Below are positions 4,960 to 10,296 of a stretch of DNA of 10,318 nucleotides, in pieces; position 1 is the stretch's first letter, and each line of letters starts with the position of its first letter. The notes beneath the pieces were generated by a model that was not told where the DNA came from, did not search any database, and was given only the letters and a program-made list of their open reading frames with translations. Origin of the DNA: Candidatus Wildermuthbacteria bacterium RIFCSPHIGHO2_12_FULL_40_12 (GTDB lineage Bacteria > Patescibacteriota > Minisyncoccia > Minisyncoccales > 2-12-FULL-40-12); assembly GCA_001823315.1 (NCBI GenBank), contig MHUC01000003.1, positions 1-10,318 on the forward strand. The letters run 5' to 3'. The translations under genes were made by a program, and so were the position numbers.

Positions 4960-5049
4960 TGGCGGAAGCGGGAGGATTCGAACCTCCGATACTCTTACGA
5001 GTATAATGGTTTTCAAGACCATCCCTTTCAACCCCTCAGGCACGCTTCC
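4960..5049 (-). tRNA. tRNA-Ser (anticodon UGA), CCA encoded
   Basis: The minus strand from 5049 gives a complete class II tRNA of 90 nt including encoded CCA (4962-4960). The acceptor stem is GGAAGCG/CGCTTCC with G discriminator. The anticodon stem is ATGGT/ACCAT around loop CTTGAAA, anticodon TGA, reading UCN serine codons. The long variable arm is ATACTC-GTAA-GAGTAT, typical of tRNA-Ser, and the T arm is GGAGG-TTCGAAT-CCTCC. A copy of the 38-nt dispersed repeat lies 20 nt upstream of its 5' end. Confidence 0.96.
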
Positions 5050-5068
5050 AGAATTGTGGCAATTTGCG

Positions 5069-5106
5069 TTGGTGGTGTCTGTTTGAAAATATCCGAACGG
5101 AAATGG
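5069..5106. repeat. 38-nt dispersed repeat, copy B
   Basis: This stretch is identical to 1177-1214 except for one base (T5073 versus C1181). Same orientation, unrelated flanks. Its position just upstream of tRNA-Ser could mean it influences tRNA transcription, but copy A has no tRNA next to it, so this is probably a dispersed element. Confidence 0.75.
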
Positions 5107-5114
5107 GACGATTT

Positions 5115-5140
5115 TCACCCTACGGGTGATCTACCGTAGG
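5115..5140. repeat. Two mutually exclusive hairpins
   Basis: TCACCC-TAC-GGGTGA (5115-5129) can form a 6-bp stem. CCTACGG (5119-5125) and CCGTAGG (5134-5140) can form a 7-bp stem with an 8-nt loop. They share bases 5119-5129, so only one can form at a time. It may be a composite of short palindromic elements or a small structural switch; no gene starts directly after it. Confidence 0.5.
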
Positions 5141-5199
5141 TATGACAAGTTTTTCTTTGCTTGCACTGAGTGTATCGAAGTGGCGACAAATTCTTTATT

Positions 5200-6216
5200 T
5201 TATCTGTATTTTACTAAATTAATCGGTTTATTCTTTGCAAATGATTTAATACTTTCAACCGTTGTGTCTAAGATTCTCGTTAATGCCTCTTTACTGTTAA
5301 ATGCGTTGTGCGGGGTGATAACTACATTCGGCTGATTGATTAAAATATGATTTTCAAGCACTGTTTTCAAATCGCAGGTCCTCTTGAAGACTGTGCTTAA
5401 AAGCTCTATTTCCTCTTTGATAAAACATTCTTCTTCTAAAACATCCAAGCCCAATCCGGCGAAGATTCCTTGCTTTAAACCCTTCAATAAAGCGGTAGTA
5501 TCACAAATCCCGCCCCTGGCTGTATTTATTAAATAACATCCTTTCTTAAACAATTTTAAGGTCTTTAAATTTACCAAATGATGAGTTGCTCTATTATATG
5601 GAACATGGAGGGTGATAATGTCAGAATTTTTAAACAAATAATCCAAAGGAACATACTTGAAGCCGATTTCTTTAGCGAATTTTTGATCCTTCTTAATATC
5701 AAAAGCCAAGATGTTCATATCAAAACCCTTGGCAATCCTAATTACATGTCGTCCGATATTACCAACACCAACCACTCCCAAATTTTTCCCTTTAAGGTCA
5801 AAACCTCTTAGATTGTCTAAAGAAAAATTTCCTTTTTGAGTTCTTTCCCAAGAAAGATGAACTTTTCGTGATAATGCCAAAATTAGTGCGAAAGTATGTT
5901 CAGCAACAGTATTCTCTCCGTAGGTTGGCACATTTGAAACCAGAATATTTTTACGCCTGCAACTTTTCAAATCAATGTGATCGAAGCCGGTTGAACGTGT
6001 TGCAATATATTTTAAAGATTCTAAAGAATTAATAACTTTTTTATCCACCACAGAATAAATAAAGGGAGATAAAACATCAACATCTAAGATTTTCTTTAAA
6101 TTTCGTGAGGTTAATTTGTCTTCGAAAAATATTAAATCCAATCCCTTTAGTCGGGGTTTTAAATAATTTATTTCCCATGGTTCAGTTTCAAAAAATGCAA
6201 TTTTTAATTTCTTCAT
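5200..6216 (-). CDS. NAD-dependent D-2-hydroxyacid dehydrogenase (D-lactate dehydrogenase-like)
   Basis: This soluble 338-aa enzyme should interconvert a 2-ketoacid and a D-2-hydroxyacid using NADH; D-lactate from pyruvate is the likeliest reaction in a fermenting small-genome bacterium. The N- and C-terminal parts form the catalytic domain (RSTGFDHIDL, residues 74-83). The NAD-binding Rossmann domain lies between, with GVGNIG (150-155; GxGxxG) and an acidic residue after the next strand (AFDIKKD), which favours NAD over NADP. Catalytic residues are in place: Arg234 in INTARGG, a Glu in LDVLEEE (261-263), His303 in ITPHNAF. Length and motif spacing are normal for the family, and the insert after LDVLEEE resembles D-lactate dehydrogenases. 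ATG 6216 has no ribosome-binding site. It is not in an obvious operon. Substrate is inferred. Confidence 0.9.
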   Translation of the reverse strand: MKKLKIAFFETEPWEINYLKPRLKGLDLIFFEDKLTSRNLKKILDVDVLSPFIYSVVDKKVINSLESLKYIATRSTGFDHIDLKSCRRKNILVSNVPTYGENTVAEHTFALILALSRKVHLSWERTQKGNFSLDNLRGFDLKGKNLGVVGVGNIGRHVIRIAKGFDMNILAFDIKKDQKFAKEIGFKYVPLDYLFKNSDIITLHVPYNRATHHLVNLKTLKLFKKGCYLINTARGGICDTTALLKGLKQGIFAGLGLDVLEEECFIKEEIELLSTVFKRTCDLKTVLENHILINQPNVVITPHNAFNSKEALTRILDTTVESIKSFAKNKPINLVKYR

Positions 6217-6511
6217 ACTTTGTTTTAATAAAAATGAATAAATTGTATAAAAAATTTTCTTTTACAGCCGGCGATCTAGTACAAAACCAAAAATTAAATT
6301 TTAGCTGGGAAATTCCGTTCAATTTTGTCGCCGAACGAAGCGAGGCGACCAACGAATCGTTGACTTTTCCTTACTGGTTTCCCTATTGGACGCATTCAGA
6401 AATGTTAACTGGAAGAAAGTAAGAGAAGAAATTGAACCTTTAAGGGTTATGTTGGACCAGAAGTTATTAACATTAACCACCTGACATTTCGGGTAGATTA
6501 CCAATCTTCAG
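6217..6511. other. Spacer with a possible decayed or orphan small ORF
   Basis: Between the dehydrogenase and the DoxX-like gene I see no firm gene. A plus-strand frame from ATG 6234 runs 62 codons to 6422 (MNKLYKKFSFTAGDL...). In a shifted frame from about 6390 the reading stays open to a TGA near 6482 (NVNWKKVREEIEPLRVMLDQ), so a single frameshift could join them into about 85 codons. Neither part matches a family I know. A palindromic element lies in the first frame. It could be a gene remnant, or non-coding. Confidence 0.3.
6327..6349. repeat. Palindromic element GTCGCC...GGCGAC
   Basis: GTCGCC (6327-6332) and GGCGAC (6344-6349) flank GAACGAAGCGA. Read on the plus strand in the frame of the small ORF it encodes VAERSEAT, a peptide typical of short palindromic elements that insert into genes in frame. 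It is GC-rich against an AT-rich background, suggesting an inserted unit. Confidence 0.5.
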
Positions 6512-6892
6512 CTATCTAAACCACTCTTTAAAACTCTTTGGCCAACCGACAAGAAGGAGCAATACTAAGGGAGCTCCCCAGTTTGCCCATCGTTCTATAA
6601 AATCCCAGATAGGTTCACCGACTATTGGGCGTACTAAGGCAGTCCAGAATCCCCAGAATGCCATCCATAAAAGCGCAATACGAATAGGTTTAATCAAAAT
6701 CAAAGTGGCAAGTGCAACATCCATCAAGCCGATAAGAAACAGGAGTTGACGAGCCAACTCAAGGTCAGTAATTCCAAAAGTCGGGAACCATTCAATCCAT
6801 GCTTTCTTACCCTGCAAAGCAAAAACTCCATGGCCGATAAACTCTCCAGCTACAGCGATTCGTAAAATCCATTGAATAAGTTTAGTGTTCAT
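6512..6892 (-). CDS. DoxX-like membrane protein
   Basis: A 126-aa integral membrane protein of the DoxX type. Four hydrophobic segments are visible at about residues 5-22, 48-67, 70-88 and 104-117, the normal number and length for this family. Characteristic pieces are GEFIGHGVFAL early, then FIERWANWGAPLVLLLL near the end, matching the family's '..ER..NWGAPL.LL' pattern. The role of DoxX proteins is poorly defined; in mycobacteria DoxX belongs to a membrane-associated oxidoreductase complex that keeps thiol balance. Here the ATG at 6892 overlaps the end of dsbB by 11 nt, so the two are translationally coupled. That makes a redox partnership with the disulfide-forming pair plausible. No copy 1 equivalent can be checked because the window starts inside dsbB copy 1. 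Confidence 0.8.
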   Translation of the reverse strand: MNTKLIQWILRIAVAGEFIGHGVFALQGKKAWIEWFPTFGITDLELARQLLFLIGLMDVALATLILIKPIRIALLWMAFWGFWTALVRPIVGEPIWDFIERWANWGAPLVLLLLVGWPKSFKEWFR

Positions 6893-7445
6893 TTTTCATT
6901 TTTTTATTATATAGAACGCGATTCAACCATGCCCGTTTTTTAATTAACAAAAAGGTAATGATCATAGCAAAAGCTGTAAATGCCATCATAGGAATTGTGA
7001 TATAACCAAAGTTCATTACGAAGCGCTGGGAGCATGCAACCGAATATCCCACGGCGGCGCAGGAAAGTTCTGGTACAAGCCCGATTTGCAAAAGATAATG
7101 GTAACCCGCAATCACTGCCCCGATCACTGAAAGGGAGATGCTATTGTATATCACAAGTATTCCATTTTTCTTCCAAAGCGTAATGCCCAAAAGAATGACC
7201 TGCGGGTACATAAAGATTCGCTGAAACCAACAGAGCTTGCAAGGTTCATACCCTGCGATTTCTGAATAAAATAAACTTCCGAGCGTAGCAATGAGTGCAA
7301 CAACAAAAGAGAAGGGAATGGCCTTTTTGCTGAAAAATCCGACGATTTTGTTTTCTCGAAACAAAAAAGAAATCACCAAAACGAGAATAATGATTTGGCC
7401 AAGAACAGTAAGTGATGAAAGTATTTGATTTGCTGTTTGAACCAT
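6882..7445 (-). CDS. DsbB-like disulfide bond formation protein, complete (copy 2)
   Basis: A 187-aa membrane protein expected to re-oxidise the upstream thioredoxin-like protein and hand electrons to quinone. ATG 7445 is chosen over 7490 because it aligns with copy 1 (MVQTANQILSSLT versus MPLEIINKILAALT) and avoids a 32-nt overlap with the preceding gene; it lies 13 nt after that gene's stop. Four membrane segments are seen at about residues 8-28, 43-61, 80-91/97-117 and 147-168. Two redox Cys pairs are present: Cys69/Cys72 in EPCKLCWFQR, and Cys129/Cys138 in the loop between the last two segments (LSCAAVGYSVACSQR). WFQRIFMYP is typical of the Gram-positive BdbC-like branch. Its 3' end overlaps the DoxX-like gene. 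The N-terminal third differs much more from copy 1 than the adjoining genes do. Confidence 0.92.
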   Translation of the reverse strand: MVQTANQILSSLTVLGQIIILVLVISFLFRENKIVGFFSKKAIPFSFVVALIATLGSLFYSEIAGYEPCKLCWFQRIFMYPQVILLGITLWKKNGILVIYNSISLSVIGAVIAGYHYLLQIGLVPELSCAAVGYSVACSQRFVMNFGYITIPMMAFTAFAMIITFLLIKKRAWLNRVLYNKKMKNEH

Positions 7446-7458
7446 GGGTGCAGATTTA

Positions 7459-7839
7459 CTAAGGGAGCGAGCAACCTGTTTTTTCTGCAAGTAGGGTCAA
7501 TGGAATTTCTCCAGATTCTCGATTACCATCTGCAAATTCCCAAGTAGGATATCCTTCAATATTTTTCCCTCTGCAGACTTGAAGTTGTCCTCTCCCATCT
7601 GGCGTTGAGCATTCAACATAAGGAAGCAATCTTGCTGAATTGCCAAAAAACTTTTTCTGGTTTTGGCAATGAGAACACCAAAAAGCTCCGTAAAAAACAG
7701 CTCCCTTGTCTTTAAGGCAAATAGCAAATTCGTCTAATTCCCCTGGTTCTCTATTTTTTTGCGCTATCAAAAAAAATATCCCCGCAATTATTAAAATTGC
7801 CGCAACCGACCAGACGAATGTTAAGTTTATTTTTTTCAT
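7459..7839 (-). CDS. Membrane-anchored thioredoxin-like (DsbA-type) protein, copy 2
   Basis: A 126-aa paralogue of 241-624, with the same layout: N-terminal anchor (residues 5-26), GAFWCSHC active site (Cys55/Cys58), YPTW with cis-Pro98, and extra cysteines at 41, 77, 89 and 123 that could make structural disulfides. About 25 substitutions separate the copies. They cluster at the C-terminal end (NRESGEIPLTLLAEKTGCSLP versus SREVGEVSLQRLAEKTGCQLTQ) and leave the active-site face untouched. One codon difference in length lies in that tail. It starts at ATG 7839 next to a conserved promoter and is followed by dsbB and doxX, so the unit order is thioredoxin-like, DsbB, DoxX. It presumably acts outside the cytoplasmic membrane. 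The C-terminal divergence could mean each copy works with its own DsbB; that is inference. Confidence 0.88.
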   Translation of the reverse strand: MKKINLTFVWSVAAILIIAGIFFLIAQKNREPGELDEFAICLKDKGAVFYGAFWCSHCQNQKKFFGNSARLLPYVECSTPDGRGQLQVCRGKNIEGYPTWEFADGNRESGEIPLTLLAEKTGCSLP

Positions 7840-7848
7840 AACAATACT

Positions 7849-7877
7849 ATAATAGCAAAAATTTCAATCTATACCAA
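7849..7877 (-). promoter_or_regulatory. Sigma70-type promoter of thioredoxin-like gene, copy 2
   Basis: TTGGTA (7877-7872), 17 nt, TATTAT (7854-7849), identical in boxes and spacing to copy 1. The start point would be within a few bases of ATG 7839, giving a nearly leaderless mRNA for the thioredoxin-like/DsbB/DoxX unit. Confidence 0.6.
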
Positions 7878-7907
7878 AAAGAATTACTTTTCTTTTTGCG
7901 TAAAATA

Positions 7908-7928
7908 AAACCTGCTTGACGCAGGTTT
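7908..7928 (-). terminator. Hairpin terminator after the 89-aa gene, copy 2
   Basis: Same perfect 8-bp AAACCTGC/GCAGGTTT stem, loop and T-rich tail as 693-713, inside a 77-nt stretch (7900-7976) identical between the two cassette copies. Confidence 0.55.
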
Positions 7929-7983
7929 ATGATGCTTTGTGACTTACAGAAATTTACAGGACGTGTAGCTTTCGAGACGCCAG

Positions 7984-8253
7984 TTATTTATCTTGTCCGC
8001 TGGCAATGATTAAAGCCATGGCAATCAAACTGCGCCTAACCTCAAACTTTAAATCCTTTGGATACGGTAGCTTCAAACGATAAATCGCTGTAGCCATGTT
8101 TGGATTTTCGTCTTTCAGCATGTTCTTAATGGTTGTGATCTCGGACGCCGTTAAGCTATCAACGAGATCTATATCTTTGAGACTAAAAGGTATGGTCAAA
8201 CCCTTTAGTTTTCCCACTATCATTCCCACCCTATCGCTCTTCTGTTTTATCAT
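7984..8253 (-). CDS. Conserved 89-aa protein of unknown function, copy 2
   Basis: The paralogue of 769-1038, same length, no indels, 79 of 89 residues identical. The ten changes are concentrated in the N-terminal third (positions 3, 10, 12-14, 24, 26), while residues 43-66 are identical. This copy has an ATG start, the first copy GTG. Many of the 20 nucleotide differences are silent, so both copies appear to be under selection as proteins. The same AGGAGG ribosome-binding site (8269-8264), hairpin and promoter lie upstream. Its promoter begins about 20 nt after the stop of the Met-rich gene, with no terminator between, so read-through from that gene is possible. Family not recognised. Confidence 0.8.
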   Translation of the reverse strand: MIKQKSDRVGMIVGKLKGLTIPFSLKDIDLVDSLTASEITTIKNMLKDENPNMATAIYRLKLPYPKDLKFEVRRSLIAMALIIASGQDK

Positions 8254-8258
8254 TTATT

Positions 8259-8277
8259 GATATCCTCCTGTGATATC
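8259..8277 (-). promoter_or_regulatory. Ribosome-binding site partly held in a hairpin (copy 2)
   Basis: The same GATATC-7 nt-GATATC arrangement over the AGGAGG site as at 1044-1062, with both arms and the loop unchanged although flanking leader bases differ between copies. Confidence 0.4.
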
Positions 8278-8301
8278 TTTCAAAAATTTGTACCAATCCG
8301 T

Positions 8302-8330
8302 AGGATACACGAATAACCGCAATGCGTCAA
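8302..8330 (-). promoter_or_regulatory. Strong sigma70-type promoter of the 89-aa gene, copy 2
   Basis: TTGACG (8330-8325), 17 nt, TATCCT (8307-8302). The boxes and spacing are identical to copy 1, while two of the 17 spacer bases differ, which supports selection on the promoter. Similarity between copies ends here. Confidence 0.65.
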
Positions 8331-8350
8331 GGTTAAATTAGGAGGACGGG

Positions 8351-8689
8351 CTATTGTCCCATCATCTGCATCATTCCGTTTCCTCGCTCCATCATTCCAT
8401 CGCTCTCGTCCTGCATCATCTGCCCCTTCTCTTCCAACTCTTGTCCTACCCGCATCATTTCGTTGTCGTTGTACTGCTGTCCTTTTTCCTGCATCATTTG
8501 ACCGCCAGACATTATCATCTTGCTCATCTGCATCATCGTTGATCCGCCACCCCGCATCATTGCCGCCGAATCTTGCATATAACCATTTGAGAACGGATTG
8601 GCGGCGCTGGCAATATAATAACCAACCAAACCGCCGATAATAAAAGCGGTAATAATTATAAGCGTTGTGCTTGTTTGCGTATTTTTCAT
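8351..8689 (-). CDS. Methionine-rich membrane-anchored protein, possible copper binder
   Basis: A 112-aa protein with one N-terminal membrane anchor (about residues 8-28) and a hydrophilic outer part extraordinarily rich in methionine: 21 of 112 residues, mostly as MM pairs spaced every 5-12 residues (AAMMRGGG, GGQMMQEKGQ, NEMMRVGQ, GQMMQDESDG, GNGMMQMMGQ). The stretch has a loose repeat, (G)QMM(Q).(x)G/E.., with Gln, Glu, Asp and Gly between. There is no Cys or His in the outer part. Clustered Met sulfurs bind Cu(I) in several periplasmic copper proteins, so metal binding is plausible but not shown; Met-rich sequences can also act as oxidant sinks, which would suit the redox neighbours. ATG 8689 has no ribosome-binding site. 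It lies 55 nt after the DUF5676-like gene and just before the 89-aa gene promoter. Confidence 0.75.
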   Translation of the reverse strand: MKNTQTSTTLIIITAFIIGGLVGYYIASAANPFSNGYMQDSAAMMRGGGSTMMQMSKMIMSGGQMMQEKGQQYNDNEMMRVGQELEEKGQMMQDESDGMMERGNGMMQMMGQ

Positions 8690-8718
8690 TATTAAAAATG
8701 GCTAATCAGCTTTATTGA

Positions 8719-8736
8719 TCGCTTTAATCCAAGCGA
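8719..8736. repeat. Small hairpin between DUF5676-like and Met-rich genes
   Basis: TCGCTT and AAGCGA form a 6-bp stem with loop TAATCC in the 55-nt intergenic gap. A wider pair, GGCTAA (8700-8705) and TTAGCC (8745-8750), encloses it. No T-run follows on the minus strand, so processing or attenuation is as likely as termination. Confidence 0.35.
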
Positions 8737-8744
8737 AACGACGG

Positions 8745-9002
8745 TTAGCCCTTGCCTAATTTGTTAAATAGAACGGCAAAAAGCCAAGCGCCGGCTATGG
8801 CCAAGATATCCCAAATTATCAGACCTGAAATAAAATAGCCAAAGCTGAAAAAATCCGATTGAAAAGCAACGTCGGCGTGCAGGGCGTACCGCATAAACAG
8901 ATTCCTAATAGACGGGAAAATCACTACGCCGACATAACATATGGCGTAAGCAATGCTCATCCATGCCGCCGCAACCTTGGTCAAATGCATTGTATTAATC
9001 AT
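8745..9002 (-). CDS. DUF5676-like small membrane protein
   Basis: An 85-aa protein with two membrane segments (about residues 10-30 and 53-78). The opening HLTKVAAAWMSIAYAICYVG and the later FGYFISGLIIWDI...WLFAVLFNK match what I know of the DUF5676 family of short bacterial membrane proteins. Their function is undefined; members often sit near metal-handling genes, here a Met-rich protein. ATG 9002 is used; Met5 (8990) is an alternative. The start codon overlaps the stop of a possible 30-aa ORF (ATGATTAA arrangement). Together with the Met-rich gene it probably forms a short transcription unit. Family call is from memory of the sequence pattern. Confidence 0.72.
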   Translation of the reverse strand: MINTMHLTKVAAAWMSIAYAICYVGVVIFPSIRNLFMRYALHADVAFQSDFFSFGYFISGLIIWDILAIAGAWLFAVLFNKLGKG

Positions 9003-9087
9003 GTTGAGCTGTTTTGAAAATTAAATTTTTTAATTTAGGTTCGACTTTTTGAATAAAGATTTTAGCGATAATCGCCAATTGCTTCAT
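8995..9087 (-). CDS. Possible 30-aa basic peptide overlapping the DUF5676-like gene
   Basis: From ATG 9087 the frame encodes MKQLAIIAKIFIQKVEPKLK and ten further residues, ending in a TAA that shares bases with the next gene's start (ATGATTAA). AGGA precedes the ATG by only two bases, closer than usual. The peptide is lysine-rich and could be a short amphipathic helix. It may be a leader peptide coupling translation into the DUF5676-like gene, or chance. Confidence 0.3.
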   Translation of the reverse strand: MKQLAIIAKIFIQKVEPKLKNLIFKTAQHD

Positions 9088-9254
9088 TTCCTAACTAACG
9101 GTGTGACTCGGTCCAGAACCACTAATCTAGGGGTATTTTAAGGGAAAAATTGGCTTTTGTCCATTGGGTTATTTTGAGGTACCTCGGTCGGGACTCGTGT
9201 CTCATTTTCTACGACTTTAAAGCTGAAAAGAGACAAATGAGACACTGGGTGGTC
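9003..9254. other. Spacer downstream of the reverse transcriptase
   Basis: Apart from the possible 30-aa ORF at one end and the inverted repeat at 9197-9245, I find no gene in this 250-nt stretch. I searched it by eye for a DGR template repeat: it is not rich in AAC/AAT-type codons and nothing in the window resembles an adenine-variable copy of it. Short frames exist but resemble no family. Confidence 0.4.
9197..9245. repeat. 11-bp perfect inverted repeat with tandem GAGACA, 3' of the reverse transcriptase
   Basis: GTGTCTCATTT (9197-9207) and AAATGAGACAC (9235-9245) are exact inverted repeats with a 27-nt spacer. The spacer ends with another GAGACA (9230-9235) and has the 8-bp palindrome CTTTAAAG (9215-9222) near its centre. 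It begins 10 nt after the reverse transcriptase stop. It could be a terminator-like stem, a cruciform used by the retroelement, or an element end. Confidence 0.6.
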
Positions 9255-10259
9255 TTATCGCACAGTTCCCTCATCAGATAATCTTTCTATTTTTCTCTGT
9301 AGTTTTATCGCATTCCCATGACTAATTAATCCAAGATAAGATTGGATAATCTCCTCTTTTCTATTCATTTCTTTAATCCTCTTAAACATTCTTCTCTTTG
9401 TAGTGGTTCTTAATACTCTATGATCTGGGAAATGAACCCAGCCAAGGAAATCTATTCCTGAAGATAGCGTCCTGATTGATATTTTGTTTGGATGTAGTTG
9501 AAGCTTTAGTTTGTTTAATAAGAAAATACTGATTTCGGGAAGAATACTTTGCAACCATTCTTTGTATTGAGAAATAATTACAAAATCATCAGCATAGCGG
9601 ATATAATATTTGGCTTTAAGTTTGTGTTTTACGAATTGGTCGAATTTATTCATATATACATTAACAAGTAGTTGGGAAGTGAGGTTTCCCAAGGGTAAAC
9701 CTTTACCTGGATATTTATGGAAACTATCAATGACACAATTAAATAACCAAAGAATGTCTGTGTCTTCAATGTATTCCTGTAAAATACTTGTTAAGATTTT
9801 GTGGCCAACGCTGTCAAAGAATTTTTTAATATCGCATTGCAATATCCATATTGTCTTAGTATTATTCTTAGAAATTTTGTTTGTAAGATAACGGAAACGG
9901 TTAATAGCTTTGTGTATTCCTTTGTTTAATCGGCAAGAATAGGAATCTGATATGAAGGTTTTATCAAGGAAAGAATATAGTCTTCTATAGATAGCATGGT
10001 GTAATAACCTATCTTTTACTTTGGCTTTGTGGATATTCCTGGGTTTTGGGTCTGAAATATTAAAAGCTTCATAAGGAGAATGTTTGTAGGTTTTAGATTT
10101 AAGTTCTTTGTGTAGGGTAATGATATTACTCATTAAATTGAATTCAAACAACTGAACATCTTTTCTGTTCTTTTTGCCAATGATGAATTCTTTCCAGGCT
10201 TCAAGGAGATTTTCCAGGGAAATGATATAATTGTATGTATGGGTGAATTTAATTTTCAT
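9255..10259 (-). CDS. Reverse transcriptase with DGR-type signature
   Basis: A 334-aa RNA-directed DNA polymerase with a complete reverse transcriptase domain. Motif A is CDIKKFFDSV (Asp143), and the active-site box is YADD (222-225, Asp224/Asp225). Motif 4 is GLPLGNLTSQ (187-196): the [LIV]GNxxSQ form characteristic of diversity-generating retroelement enzymes, rather than the QGxxxSP of group II intron maturases. GIDFLGW (268-274) and a basic C-terminal thumb (KRRMFKRIKEM, SYLGLISHGNAIKL) follow. There is no maturase, endonuclease or protease domain, and the length is right for DGR enzymes. ATG 10259 follows a 5' hairpin. Upstream sequence ends 59 nt later, so the usual template repeat and Avd-type partner, if present, lie outside. 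Alternatives are a stand-alone unknown-group enzyme or an intron-derived relict. DGRs are known in Patescibacteria. The enzymatic class is firm, the DGR assignment moderate. Confidence 0.9.
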   Translation of the reverse strand: MKIKFTHTYNYIISLENLLEAWKEFIIGKKNRKDVQLFEFNLMSNIITLHKELKSKTYKHSPYEAFNISDPKPRNIHKAKVKDRLLHHAIYRRLYSFLDKTFISDSYSCRLNKGIHKAINRFRYLTNKISKNNTKTIWILQCDIKKFFDSVGHKILTSILQEYIEDTDILWLFNCVIDSFHKYPGKGLPLGNLTSQLLVNVYMNKFDQFVKHKLKAKYYIRYADDFVIISQYKEWLQSILPEISIFLLNKLKLQLHPNKISIRTLSSGIDFLGWVHFPDHRVLRTTTKRRMFKRIKEMNRKEEIIQSYLGLISHGNAIKLQRKIERLSDEGTVR

Positions 10260-10273
10260 AACGCAAAAAGCGA

Positions 10274-10296
10274 TATATCGAGCAACGCTCGTTATA
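10274..10296 (-). promoter_or_regulatory. Hairpin in the leader of the reverse transcriptase gene
   Basis: CGAGC and GCTCG pair around a 3-nt loop, extended past one A-A mismatch by TATA/TATA. The 10-bp palindrome CGATATATCG (10271-10280) overlaps one arm, so an alternative fold exists. It lies 15 nt before ATG 10259. It could be part of the retroelement's structured RNA or a translational control site. Confidence 0.4.

Larger units (their letters stand above)
5050..5199. other. Spacer between tRNA-Ser and dehydrogenase, rich in small repeats
   Basis: No gene is visible. The spacer contains copy B of the 38-nt repeat (5069-5106), overlapping alternative hairpins (5115-5140) and a short element around CACTGAGTG (5164-5172) resembling dispersed sequences I remember from other Patescibacteria. 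No T-run follows any hairpin on the minus strand, so a clear terminator for the dehydrogenase is not seen. Confidence 0.5.

Noticed and set aside
4882..5118. 78-codon minus-strand frame over tRNA-Ser
   Set aside because: It reads through a complete tRNA gene and the 38-nt repeat; a typical spurious tRNA-spanning ORF.
5126..5335. 69-codon plus-strand frame near tRNA-Ser
   Set aside because: It overlaps the C-terminal end of the dehydrogenase and a repeat-rich spacer; no recognisable protein.
7446..7490. Upstream ATG for dsbB copy 2 at 7490
   Set aside because: It would add 15 polar residues overlapping the thioredoxin-like gene by 32 nt; ATG 7445 matches the start of copy 1.
8354..8542. Histidine- and leucine-rich plus-strand frame
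   Set aside because: It is the antisense image of the methionine-rich gene (CAT codons opposite ATG); the apparent metal-binding histidines are an artefact.
8354..8542. Short CATCAT-type repeats suggestive of a CRISPR or microsatellite
   Set aside because: The repeats are Met codons of the Met-rich protein with irregular spacing; there are no spacers or direct repeats of CRISPR size anywhere in the window.
9060..9196. Candidate DGR template repeat beside the reverse transcriptase
   Set aside because: It lacks the adenine-rich AAY codon pattern and has no adenine-variable partner in the window. This was judged by eye, so a self-alignment of the full contig would be decisive.
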